From NCBI RefSeq assembly GCF_013141865.1, contig NZ_RCST01000002.1, forward strand, positions 1 to 59,597: DNA of 59,597 bases, given 5' to 3'. This stretch comes from Methylomonas sp. ZR1 (lineage in GTDB: Bacteria > Pseudomonadota > Gammaproteobacteria > Methylococcales > Methylomonadaceae). How positions within the stretch are numbered: the first letter of the stretch is position 1; each line of letters begins with the position of its first letter. Shown here piece after piece: positions 17,026-25,262 of this stretch. A model generated the notes under the pieces. The model was given only the letters and a program-made list of their open reading frames with translations. It did no database searches and had not been told where the DNA came from. A program made the position numbers and the translations under genes.

Positions 17026-17295
17026 CCTGTTTTTCGTTATTTGGCGACCAGAGGCCGGCATCGATCGCGCGGTATTGTCACCAATAGCCGGGCGGGTTGC
17101 CCGATGATTACCAATGGAGACAAACACGCGCCCGCCGGCGCCGCTCGCTGTCACCAAAACATCCCCAACTGGCGACAAGAAAGGCGTTCGAAGAACAACC
17201 GATTGTCACCACTACTTATAAGATCGCCTTTGGCGACAATTTAAGGCTACCTGGTCGCGGCCAGCGTCACCAAGCAGCTAAATAAGGATTGAACT
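17026..17295. repeat. virB11-virD4 spacer with seven TTGTCACCAA / TTGGCGACAA arms
   Basis: The gap holds arms in alternating orientation at about 17041 (TTGGCGACC), 17075 (TTGTCACCAA), 17148 (CTGTCACCAA), 17169 (CTGGCGACAA), 17202 (ATTGTCACCA), 17230 (TTGGCGACAA) and 17264 (GCGTCACCAA). Neighbouring arms pair as imperfect inverted repeats in which one arm has CAC and the other CGC. No gene is supported here. Similar pairs occur near 3330, 41604 and 42424. Confidence 0.7.
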
Positions 17296-19683
17296 ATGGA
17301 AATGCCTAAATGGGTTAAATGGTTAATCGGAATCGTGGTATTCGCCGCCGCGACAATAGCCATTGCGTGGCTGGCCGGCTTCGTATTTTTTGTGCTTAGC
17401 AAGACAAACCCTTTCGATAAAACCGAATTATCCACTTGGTGGACATACTGGCAATACTATCAGGATGATCCGGTTATCTTTAAACGACTCAAGGTATCCG
17501 GAATCATTGCGGCCGTTATCGGTTATGGCGTGCCCCTCTTTGTGATTAGCGATTTAATGCGCGAAGTTCGCACGTTGCACGGCGAAGCCCGCTTTGCGAA
17601 CACAAGCGAGATAGAGAAAGCCGGACTGTTAGGTAACGTCGGAATCATTGTAGGCAAGTGGAAAGATCGGTTTTTACTCTTTCCTGGTATGCAGTTCGTT
17701 CTACTGGCGGCACCGACGCGCTCAGGTAAAGGCGTCGGCATCGTCGTACCGAATTTGTTGAATTTTCCGGAGTCGGTGGTTGCGCTGGATGTGAAGCTGG
17801 AAAACTTCCTGATTACCTCTAAGTTTCGCGCCCGCCACGGGCAAGAAGTTTACTTGTTCAATCCGTTCGCGGCAGACGGAAGAACGCACCGCTATAACCC
17901 GCTGGGCTACATTAGCAATAATCCAAGGCTTCGAGTAACGGAAATCCTGGCAATTGGTTACGCGCTATATCCTGGAGCTAGTAGAGATTCGTTTTTTGAT
18001 GATACCGCCCGAAACCTGTTCCTTGGCTTGACCTTGTACCTATGCGAAACGCCGCACCTGCCGCGCACTTTTGGTGAACTGCTTCGGCAATCATCGGGTA
18101 AAGGCCAACCAATTAAGACCTATCTACAAAACTTAATCATTTCCCGAAACTACAAGGAAGTTGAGGAAGTGGACGAAGACGGCGTAATTACAAAAAATCT
18201 GGTTCCAATTCTTCATTGGGATGGTAAAGGCCTGCCGCCTCTGTCAATGGAATGCGTGGACGCCTTAAATCGTTTCACCTGCACGTCGGATAACACGTTA
18301 TCGAGCATTCTCACAACGTTCAACGCCCCGCTGACAATCTGGGTTAGCCCGATAGTCGATGCCGCCACCAGCGCCAACGACTTCGATCTACGAGACGTGC
18401 GCAAAAGGCGCATGTCCATCTATCTAGGCATTCCTGCTAACAAGCTCGCCGAAGCCGAATTGTTGCTCAATCTGTTTTTCTCTCAGCTAGTGAATCTCAA
18501 CACCGATGACCTGCTGTATTCGAAGCCGGAGCTTAAATATCAATGCCTAATGTTGATGGACGAATTCGCCGCGCCTGGCCGGATCGGCATTATCGACAAA
18601 TCCAATTCCTACATGGCCGGGTATGGTATGCGAATGCTAACCATCATTCAGTCGCCGTCTCAGATTGAGGCCGAACCCCGTAAGGGGTATGGCCGCGAAG
18701 GGGCGGGGACGTTGATAACGAATCATGCCTTGCAAATCCTTTATACGCCGCGAAAACAAAGCGACGCAAACGAGTATTCGGAAATGCTGGGCTACTACAC
18801 GTTCAAGGCAAAAGGGTTGAGCCGGCAACGCGGCGGCCGAAACGAAGGCGGCCACAGTGAATCCGAATCGGATCAAAAACGGGCCTTGATGCTCCCGCAA
18901 GAACTCAAGGAAATGAGTCTACGGAAGCAAATCATTAACCTTGAAAATACAAAGCCCATTCAATGCGAAAAGATCGCCTATTACGCGGATCACGTATTCA
19001 TTGACCGCCTCAAATCGGTATCGCCGACGCTTGCGGCGTTAGACAACACCCCTATTCGCAACTGGTTTCGCAAGAAAGGTATCACCATCAAGGCAAAGCC
19101 ATCCAAGGAGCTGTTAGAAGCAACCTGGGGACGGGGAGAACTGGCAAGCAACATCCCGTTGATCGATTTGGATTTGCACGACGCCATCGTGCAAGAACGC
19201 AGTCGGCCAATGACGCCGGCAGACATTTCTAAGGGCATTGATCTTAGCAAGCTCGCCATCGACGCATCGAATATTCCGGTTCCAAACGGACCTGATTTGC
19301 AGCCCGAAGAAATCGAAGCGTTTGTAGATGACTTCTTTAACGCCCTCGATGCCGTGAATGAATATGACGAAGACGGCTCCAGTGAGCGCCCCAGCGAAGA
19401 CGAACTTGCGGCGTTAGATGCTCAAGCAAATCCGGAAACATTAGAAAGCCCAACTTACGATCAAAATGTAATAGAGCTAGTGGAACCTTCAGCCGAAGAA
19501 CTTGTGGACATGATGGACGAAATTTATCACGCCGATGAAGGGATGAATGAAGCGGAAATGCTGGCAGCGATGGCCGGCGAAGACGATTCTCCAGAATATC
19601 CAGACTGGTTAGACGATGCACCAATACTTGATCTAAGTGTGCTTGAAAAGCCTGTCGCATCAAAAGAAGACCGCGAATTATAA
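17296..19683 (+). CDS. virD4: VirD4-type coupling protein (T4CP)
   Basis: This 795-residue protein has two N-terminal membrane helices (about residues 10-35 and 58-80), Walker A APTRSGKGVG at 139-148 and Walker B LMLMDEFAAPG at about 418-428, as in VirD4/TraG. It brings the relaxosome to the secretion channel and pumps DNA. The last about 140 residues (from about 655) form a strongly acidic tail rich in Glu and Asp, longer than in RP4 TraG (635 residues); such tails often bind relaxosome proteins. A hairpin at 19742-19761 follows before the next gene. Confidence 0.94.
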   Translation: MEMPKWVKWLIGIVVFAAATIAIAWLAGFVFFVLSKTNPFDKTELSTWWTYWQYYQDDPVIFKRLKVSGIIAAVIGYGVPLFVISDLMREVRTLHGEARFANTSEIEKAGLLGNVGIIVGKWKDRFLLFPGMQFVLLAAPTRSGKGVGIVVPNLLNFPESVVALDVKLENFLITSKFRARHGQEVYLFNPFAADGRTHRYNPLGYISNNPRLRVTEILAIGYALYPGASRDSFFDDTARNLFLGLTLYLCETPHLPRTFGELLRQSSGKGQPIKTYLQNLIISRNYKEVEEVDEDGVITKNLVPILHWDGKGLPPLSMECVDALNRFTCTSDNTLSSILTTFNAPLTIWVSPIVDAATSANDFDLRDVRKRRMSIYLGIPANKLAEAELLLNLFFSQLVNLNTDDLLYSKPELKYQCLMLMDEFAAPGRIGIIDKSNSYMAGYGMRMLTIIQSPSQIEAEPRKGYGREGAGTLITNHALQILYTPRKQSDANEYSEMLGYYTFKAKGLSRQRGGRNEGGHSESESDQKRALMLPQELKEMSLRKQIINLENTKPIQCEKIAYYADHVFIDRLKSVSPTLAALDNTPIRNWFRKKGITIKAKPSKELLEATWGRGELASNIPLIDLDLHDAIVQERSRPMTPADISKGIDLSKLAIDASNIPVPNGPDLQPEEIEAFVDDFFNALDAVNEYDEDGSSERPSEDELAALDAQANPETLESPTYDQNVIELVEPSAEELVDMMDEIYHADEGMNEAEMLAAMAGEDDSPEYPDWLDDAPILDLSVLEKPVASKEDREL

Positions 19684-19741
19684 GGCATTGACTTTGATTA
19701 ATGCCCGAAAGGGCGTCTATCAATACGGGCGACGCCCAAGA

Positions 19742-19771
19742 GCGGCTTTATCGAGAGCCGCATATTTTTAT
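19742..19771 (+). terminator. Weak terminator / attenuator between virD4 and the LPD7 gene
   Basis: GCGGCT (19742-19747) pairs with AGCCGC (19756-19761) and is followed by ATATTTTTAT. It could end or attenuate the virD4 transcript. The next gene has a good ribosome site (AAGGAG) and no operator of its own. Confidence 0.5.
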
Positions 19772-19788
19772 CGACAAGGAGCCTCAAC

Positions 19789-21642
19789 ATGACAGACCAC
19801 ACTACTCAACCAGCAGAACCTAACAGCGCAAGCGGAAAAGAATTAGTCGAACGAATCCAAAACGACTTATCAAAAGCCCAACATCGATACGGAGTGCAAG
19901 ACCCGTTTAATGATGCAAAATATCTCATTAGCACAGCGAACGAAATGGTTGCCAAGGCCGATGAACTCGGCTTTACACGATTTCAAGGTTATACCGCCGA
20001 CAGAGGGGTATCGCAAATCAGTAAGATTGATGGCGAATGGAAGCGTGACGACGGCAAAACTCTTGCCGAAGTACAGTCCGGTATCGATCAAGATAGCATT
20101 GGTGAAATATCTAGTCGCGCTCAACTGAGGGCGCAAGCTGGACAAGATGTAGACCATAACATCGACAGAAAATTAGCCTTGGCGGATGCCAGCGCTTTTC
20201 TGCGTATTCAAGACCCAAAAATACAGGAGCTTGCGGCAGTAGTAATTGCCGATAACACCCGCGAATTCCCTAATTACAAAACAGGCCTGGAAGTAGCGTA
20301 TTCCGGCTATTTACGGAATCCATCCCAAATATCACCTATTGCGGCGCGAGTCGCAGAACTGGACGCCATAAGCGCCTCGCGGGAAACGGCCAACGAAAAA
20401 AACATTGTAGAACCGGTGATTGCAAAGGAGTTGTTCATTGACGGTGCTGATGTTGTTGCGCGTGCCGCTCAAAATCGTCAGCGTGACCGCGACCAGTTAG
20501 CGGGCGAACAAAATCGTCTTGGTACGCTTGCCGAAGGAAAGCGTATCTATGTCGAAAACCTGTCGGAAAAAGCAACCGAGCAAGATACAGCCAATGACGT
20601 TGCCGAACGCACAAGTAATACCGCCGACAGGCAAGGCCAACAATTCACCGAACGGGAGAAAAATCGTCAAATCGAACTGATGGAACAATTACACCATCAA
20701 TTTCGCGTGTCCGGTGCCAAATTCCACTTTAAAGATCAGCCCGGACAAATCGCCTTTAAGGATAAAGGCGAAAAGATGGTGTCTGCATCAAACGATGAAC
20801 GAGTGGCTAAAGCAATGGCGACAATGGCAGACGCCAAGGGCTGGAAAACAATCAAAGTATCAGGCCACCCCGATTTTCAGCGCGAGGTTTGGATGGAAGC
20901 CAGTTTGCGCGGCCTTGAAGTCCGTGGTTTTAAACCATCGGAGCAGGATATAAAAGCGCTTGAGGGTCGCCGCGAACATACCATGAAAAACGTCGTTGAA
21001 CAGGATACAACGGGGCGCGGTCGTAATGCCGCCACAGAACGTCAAGAACCGGCAGAAAAGACAACGGACAAGCCAGCGCCACAGGTTGAGACGAAAAAGG
21101 CCGTGGAGGCGGATTCTCGCGTATTTAGCGGTCGTGTGCTTGAGCATGGCCCGGCTAAATACAATCACGACCCTGAAGAAAAACAAAGTTATTTTGTGAA
21201 GCTTGACACCAAAGCTGGCGAAAAAACCGTCTGGGGAGTGGATCTCAATCGCGCAATGTCTGATTCAAAAGCGAAGTCCGGCGACGAGGTAAAACTCGAA
21301 TTCAAGGGTAAGGAACGCGTGATTGTTGAAGCTTTAGATCGTGACGATGCAGGTAAAGTCATCGGGAAAAAACCAATCGAGACAAATCGTAATACCTGGG
21401 AAGTACAAATTTCGGATAAAGCTAAGGTGGTTGAGGCAGTTGCCGCGACCCTGATTGACTCAAAAATCAAAGACCCTGCTAATCAACAAATCTTAAAAGC
21501 GGCTGTAGGCGCTCGGCTTGTAGAACGTAAGCAGCTCGGCAAAGTCCCCGAAGTACCGATGTACGACAAAAATGCAGCGAAACAGCCAAAGCAACCGGAA
21601 CAGATAAGCCCTCAAATCCAAAGAACAGAACGCACCCGGTAA
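19789..21642 (+). CDS. LPD7-domain protein, probable relaxase partner (617 aa)
   Basis: This large soluble, highly charged protein contains a block at about residues 300-385 (FRVSGAKFHFKDQPGQIAF, then GWKTIKVSGHPDFQREVWME) that matches the LPD7 domain (large polyvalent protein-associated domain 7). A further conserved block (GRVLEHGPAKYNHDPEEKQS, then KAGEKTVWGVDLNRAM) lies at about 450-510. Such domains usually form the C-terminal part of MOBP relaxases; here the relaxase (34435-35508) is short and this part is a separate gene beside the coupling protein. It may act in the relaxosome or travel to the recipient; neither is shown. Basic C-terminus. AAGGAG precedes the start. Confidence 0.75.
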   Translation: MTDHTTQPAEPNSASGKELVERIQNDLSKAQHRYGVQDPFNDAKYLISTANEMVAKADELGFTRFQGYTADRGVSQISKIDGEWKRDDGKTLAEVQSGIDQDSIGEISSRAQLRAQAGQDVDHNIDRKLALADASAFLRIQDPKIQELAAVVIADNTREFPNYKTGLEVAYSGYLRNPSQISPIAARVAELDAISASRETANEKNIVEPVIAKELFIDGADVVARAAQNRQRDRDQLAGEQNRLGTLAEGKRIYVENLSEKATEQDTANDVAERTSNTADRQGQQFTEREKNRQIELMEQLHHQFRVSGAKFHFKDQPGQIAFKDKGEKMVSASNDERVAKAMATMADAKGWKTIKVSGHPDFQREVWMEASLRGLEVRGFKPSEQDIKALEGRREHTMKNVVEQDTTGRGRNAATERQEPAEKTTDKPAPQVETKKAVEADSRVFSGRVLEHGPAKYNHDPEEKQSYFVKLDTKAGEKTVWGVDLNRAMSDSKAKSGDEVKLEFKGKERVIVEALDRDDAGKVIGKKPIETNRNTWEVQISDKAKVVEAVAATLIDSKIKDPANQQILKAAVGARLVERKQLGKVPEVPMYDKNAAKQPKQPEQISPQIQRTERTR

Positions 21643-21674
21643 CGCTGAAACTGTCTTGCAAGACAGTTTCAGCG
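21643..21674. repeat. Perfect 32-bp palindrome made of two inverted iterons
   Basis: CGCTGAAACTGTCTTG (21643-21658) is followed without spacer by CAAGACAGTTTCAGCG (21659-21674). Each half matches the origin iteron CAAGACAATTTCAGCG with a single change. It directly follows the stop of the LPD7 gene. It lacks a T-run, so a role as ordinary terminator is unlikely. It may bind the replication initiator. Confidence 0.9.
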
Positions 21675-21696
21675 CGAAAATATTGCGCAATAGTTA

Positions 21697-21715
21697 CCAA
21701 TACATACAATATTGG
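21697..21715 (+). promoter_or_regulatory. Transfer-regulon operator, site 5
   Basis: CCAATACATACAATATTGG is the most diverged of the five 19-bp operators but keeps the symmetry, spacing and an internal -10-like TACAAT. It lies 35 bp upstream of the OmpA-like lipoprotein gene. Confidence 0.6.
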
Positions 21716-21749
21716 CACACTAATATTTAGTAGAATGGAGTTCAACAAC

Positions 21750-22310
21750 ATGCAAAAAATGGTAGTTATATCTAGCGCAGTCTTCATGGCCGCGTGCTCA
21801 TCGTTGCCGGTACCGCCAGTTGTTGACGGTACCGACAGACATCCAATAAACAGCCGAGAGACAACCGAACTATTAGCGCTTCGCGCTCAATTGGCCCAAA
21901 CACAGGAACTACTACAATTACGTGAACAAAACATAATACCGCCCGTGGCAATCCATCCAGCGCCAGTGCAGACATCGCTAATCACGTCGCAAACGGTCAG
22001 TGTGCAATTTCCATTCAACGGTACGAAGTTTAACCCAACAACAGACCAAACCGGGGCGCTTCTTCCATTATTGACCAACGCTAAACGTATCGTAGTGCGA
22101 GGCAGAACAGACGGCCAACACGCGAGCGCCGCTGATGAACAAGTCGCACTGAACCGCGCACTGTCGGCACAACGATACTTAGTGAATAACGGAATATCGC
22201 CTTTGATTATTTCGATAAATTATTTATCAGCTGGCGATTATGTAGCCGACAACAATTCAGCGGCCGGCCGCGCTCAAAATCGCCGCGTTGATATTGATGT
22301 TTTCAATTAA
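21750..22310 (+). CDS. OmpA-like lipoprotein of the transfer region
   Basis: This 186-residue protein starts with a lipoprotein signal (AACS lipobox near residue 16). It continues with VVDGTDRHPINSRE, a helical segment, and a C-terminal OmpA/MotB peptidoglycan-binding domain (RTDGQHASAADEQVALNRAL; SAAGRAQNRRVDIDV). The start at 21750 follows GGAG. The DGTxRxPIN segment is shared with the VirB7-like protein at 13103, so it may be a VirB7 relative fused to an OmpA domain that anchors the outer-membrane core to the wall. It closes the transfer region and has its own operator. The HNH gene converges on it, 8 bp away. Confidence 0.85.
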   Translation: MQKMVVISSAVFMAACSSLPVPPVVDGTDRHPINSRETTELLALRAQLAQTQELLQLREQNIIPPVAIHPAPVQTSLITSQTVSVQFPFNGTKFNPTTDQTGALLPLLTNAKRIVVRGRTDGQHASAADEQVALNRALSAQRYLVNNGISPLIISINYLSAGDYVADNNSAAGRAQNRRVDIDVFN

Positions 22311-22317
22311 TTCGAGA

Positions 22318-23190
22318 CTAGCAGGTGACCGATCCAGATGGGCTTGATCCGGTTATTTTTGCAATGATTGCAGCCAATGCATCTGGTTCTAAAGGTGGGT
22401 CAGTGCGATGTACAGTGGCATGGCAATTGGCACACAGAGGTACAAGGTCACGAACAGGGTCAACAATATAGTTGCCCCCCATTTTTGAAACGGGTATGCG
22501 ATGGTGTACCTCTATATACCCCTGTCCGAGCGATCCGTAGAAGACACCAAAATCAAAGCCACAGATATAGCAGGCCGACCCATGAGCCGCAATACATGCA
22601 GCTCTATTTACGGGACTTCTCTCGTACCTGTTTACAGTTACTTTTGTACAAGCGCCTTCGGGTAAGCCGCTCTCATACAGGGGTATGGCAACAGTATCGT
22701 CTTCTTCTAATGGCAGTAGTGTCAACACTAAGGCAAGACACGCCGTTGCTATTTCTTCCGTGCATACCTGTAACGTGGCCTCATCCCCATTCGTAACGTC
22801 TGTAAGCTTCCGGACATTCAGCTGGAATTTACTCCAAGGGGCTGGAGGCAAATCCGATAATGTCGATATGACAGAACCATTAATGCGTAACACAATGCGG
22901 TTACCCATTGTGTTGAACGCCTCAGCCAAAGAGCAGAAAGTTTGCCTAGCATGCGGCAATGATTCTCCCATTGCCCTGACAAGTTCACCGGCATAGGTAT
23001 CAGGTACAAAATCTGCTTCTATGCTTTTCCAGCCGGGCGTAACCAGAATCATGAAGCCGTTGGGTGACGGTATATCTGTAGCGCGTACACCACAGCTCAG
23101 ATTATCTTTAGTAGAGACTGAACATCCGGTTAGGTCCAAGCGAAATCTGGCGGAAAGTGTCTCGGCAAGTTTAATTTCGTTCAAGGCCAA
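22318..23190 (-). CDS. HNH endonuclease of the restriction island
   Basis: This 290-residue protein has a C-terminal HNH domain. Paired cysteines (CYICGF and CANCH) surround the HH pair in YIEVHHRIPVSKMGG and the final HATVHR, the ββα-metal nuclease arrangement. The N-terminal about 180 residues are unfamiliar and may be a recognition or modified-base-sensing domain. It is the last gene of the minus-strand operon that starts with the SNF2 helicase. GAGAAGG precedes the start and the ATPase gene ends 19 bp upstream. It is the likely nuclease of that arm. Confidence 0.88.
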   Translation of the reverse strand: MALNEIKLAETLSARFRLDLTGCSVSTKDNLSCGVRATDIPSPNGFMILVTPGWKSIEADFVPDTYAGELVRAMGESLPHARQTFCSLAEAFNTMGNRIVLRINGSVISTLSDLPPAPWSKFQLNVRKLTDVTNGDEATLQVCTEEIATACLALVLTLLPLEEDDTVAIPLYESGLPEGACTKVTVNRYERSPVNRAACIAAHGSACYICGFDFGVFYGSLGQGYIEVHHRIPVSKMGGNYIVDPVRDLVPLCANCHATVHRTDPPLEPDALAAIIAKITGSSPSGSVTC

Positions 23191-23209
23191 TTTCTATACA
23201 ACCTTCTCA

Positions 23210-24823
23210 TTATGCATCAGCTTCAGGGGGTTCAGGTAAATCTTCTACCAAACGCCGAAGGATACGGGATACCTCATAACGCATTTCTTCAAAATTTCGT
23301 TTGTTACTTTCGCTGACATTACCGAGTTCGGCCGCACAGAGTCCCCAAATGAGAGAATCCAAGCCTTGAACAATCACGCCGGACTTTTGGTTTGGGATAT
23401 AGACTTTATGGTAGTAGGGATGTCCTGTGTTAATACGTACCGCTTGGTTGCCATCAATAAATGCCGGTTCCCACAATACACCATCTTGCAGACTGTCTAC
23501 TGGTTGTACATGACATTCCCCGCTATTTTTCTGTTCTACCAGTTTGATTTTTAGCTTTGTAATGCCATTCTTGTTTGTAATCGTTACATTACCTGTCGAA
23601 CCGTCAACTTCTGTAACTTCAGCGGTTTTGAGGTTGTCGGCCTGGGAGTGTATAGCATTATTTGATACCGCGTGGATCAATGCGGCAGTTCCTGTTACAG
23701 TTGCCGCAATGCCTTTACGATAACGCTCCTGGCCTTCGCGTCGTGGTCCTTGGAGGAACTTTTGCATCCAGTCATAAAGAGAATCATCCAGCAAAATTCT
23801 GGATTTTTTTATATCTACCTGGAAAGCGTCATCAAGCTTATAATCGAACGATAGTTCAATTCGGCATAGAGATGTATGCGGTTCCTTAATGTACATTTCG
23901 AGCCAATCAGGGCCATGAATTAGCCGGTTCTCCCTATACACATACAGCCCCTGCATGTTGTTTGTAAGCCGTGCGTCCTTAGCGACTTGCTGGTCAGAAA
24001 ACTCGTCTTTTCTGGGAAGGATAAAAGCTCGGACTTTAAACTCTGCATGATCATCTTCCCCTATTTCAACTTTCATAACCTTTTCGGCTATTGGGGCTTT
24101 GGTTTCTGATACACAATATGGGTCCCACGGAAGAACTGGCTCTCCGTTGATGCGAATATTCACATCAGATGCACGCCTGTCGTTCTTGTCAAGAAATCGC
24201 TGATAGACCATCGATATGTGAAACCGAAGATCATCTTCGTATCGCTTGAGTGCTTTCCTTGCCGCCTTTCCATCAGGTGTAGCATATGCTTTAAGCAGCC
24301 GATCTACTTTTTCCCAGAGAATTACTGTACCAGTCTTTCCTTTGGCTATACTGTCAAGCAGTTCGGTTTCATTTCCCGTTGCTTCCCCTAGTTGAAGTGC
24401 CCAGCGCTCCACTGATGCAATATGATCGAGATCCCATGTTGCCTTGAGTACTTCGCCTCCGGCTTGTCCCCGGCTAATTGCAGAAAGACGACGACAGAAG
24501 GCTGTTGAAGCAGTCTTAAGCCCAAGTCCAAATTTTCCAAGACTGGATTGATCCGTGCGCCGTCTCGAACCATAACGCATCGCATTGATCAATCCATCCT
24601 TATCCATGCCACAACCATCGTCTGTCACGGAAACGAATATATTCCCACGAAAGTCCATAGTTATAGCGACTTCGATATTGTTTGCCTTGGCGGCGATGGA
24701 GTTATCAATAACATCAGCCATCGATGTATTGAATTCATAACCGGTGTCGCGCAACCCTTCTATTATTCGTTCGGGGTCAGGCGGTACCTCAAGATATGAG
24801 GAATCTAAATTATTATTTATCAT
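23210..24823 (-). CDS. GHKL ATPase of the paraMORC / MutL-like type (537 aa)
   Basis: The N-terminal domain has the GHKL (gyrase, Hsp90, histidine kinase, MutL) ATP-binding motifs: MADVIDNSIAAKA (motif N1), VTDDGCGMD (N2, DxGxG) and SSLGKFGLGLKTAST (N3). The downstream region fits an S5-like transducer with a helical C-terminus. Iyer, Abhiman and Aravind described such paraMORC proteins in prokaryotic restriction-modification islands with SF2 helicases and nucleases. Here it sits between a free-standing EcoRII-N protein and an HNH nuclease in one operon. Probable role: an ATP-driven clamp or DNA-remodelling component; the activity is inferred. Confidence 0.88.
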   Translation of the reverse strand: MINNNLDSSYLEVPPDPERIIEGLRDTGYEFNTSMADVIDNSIAAKANNIEVAITMDFRGNIFVSVTDDGCGMDKDGLINAMRYGSRRRTDQSSLGKFGLGLKTASTAFCRRLSAISRGQAGGEVLKATWDLDHIASVERWALQLGEATGNETELLDSIAKGKTGTVILWEKVDRLLKAYATPDGKAARKALKRYEDDLRFHISMVYQRFLDKNDRRASDVNIRINGEPVLPWDPYCVSETKAPIAEKVMKVEIGEDDHAEFKVRAFILPRKDEFSDQQVAKDARLTNNMQGLYVYRENRLIHGPDWLEMYIKEPHTSLCRIELSFDYKLDDAFQVDIKKSRILLDDSLYDWMQKFLQGPRREGQERYRKGIAATVTGTAALIHAVSNNAIHSQADNLKTAEVTEVDGSTGNVTITNKNGITKLKIKLVEQKNSGECHVQPVDSLQDGVLWEPAFIDGNQAVRINTGHPYYHKVYIPNQKSGVIVQGLDSLIWGLCAAELGNVSESNKRNFEEMRYEVSRILRRLVEDLPEPPEADA

Positions 24824-24836
24824 TAAATATACTCAT

Positions 24837-25262
24837 CTAAATTTTGATCACTTTCCATCCCCCGGAAAGGATCAGAACATCATCTTGTGTCGCGGGCGGA
24901 AGACCGGTTCGATTTAATTCTATAGTAAGTCGTCCTTCCATATCTTTGAATAAGGAAACAATATCTCCAGCTCTTGCATTACGGGCTTTTAAATACTTGG
25001 TCATGCAGGTTAATCGGTATTCATTTCTGGTACCACCGAAAAACCGATTATTGTAATAGATGAAATTAAAATCCCAACGGGTTATGCCATCTGTTTCCCG
25101 AAAAACCAATGTAACACGAGGATTTTTTTCTTTTGGATTAAGATGAGGAAAGAACGACAGTATTTCCCTTTCCTTTGGAACGAGAATTCCGGCTTGGTGA
25201 GCGCCGGTTTCTCCAATATCGTTCGCACTAAGTACCTTTGTTATTTGCGCAATATATGTCAT
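24837..25262 (-). CDS. Free-standing EcoRII-N-like DNA-recognition domain (141 aa)
   Basis: The sequence follows the N-terminal effector domain of EcoRII closely: ITKVLSANDIGETGAHQAG, then NPRVTLVF, then a core IYYNNRFFGGTRNEYRLT. In EcoRII this pseudobarrel binds a second copy of the target site and controls the catalytic domain. Here it is a separate protein with no nuclease motif. It overlaps the SNF2 gene by 4 bp (ATGA) and is 13 bp before the ATPase gene. It probably supplies sequence specificity to the helicase-ATPase-HNH arm. The typical EcoRII catalytic half is encoded by 29000-30232. Confidence 0.9.
   Translation of the reverse strand: MTYIAQITKVLSANDIGETGAHQAGILVPKEREILSFFPHLNPKEKNPRVTLVFRETDGITRWDFNFIYYNNRFFGGTRNEYRLTCMTKYLKARNARAGDIVSLFKDMEGRLTIELNRTGLPPATQDDVLILSGGWKVIKI

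Noticed and set aside
17041..17273. attC/integron-like sites
   Set aside because: There is no integrase, and the arms lack the GTTRRRY/RYYYAAC core pattern.
21643..21674. Classical terminator after the LPD7 gene
   Set aside because: The stem is perfect but no T-run follows on either strand, and both halves match replication iterons.
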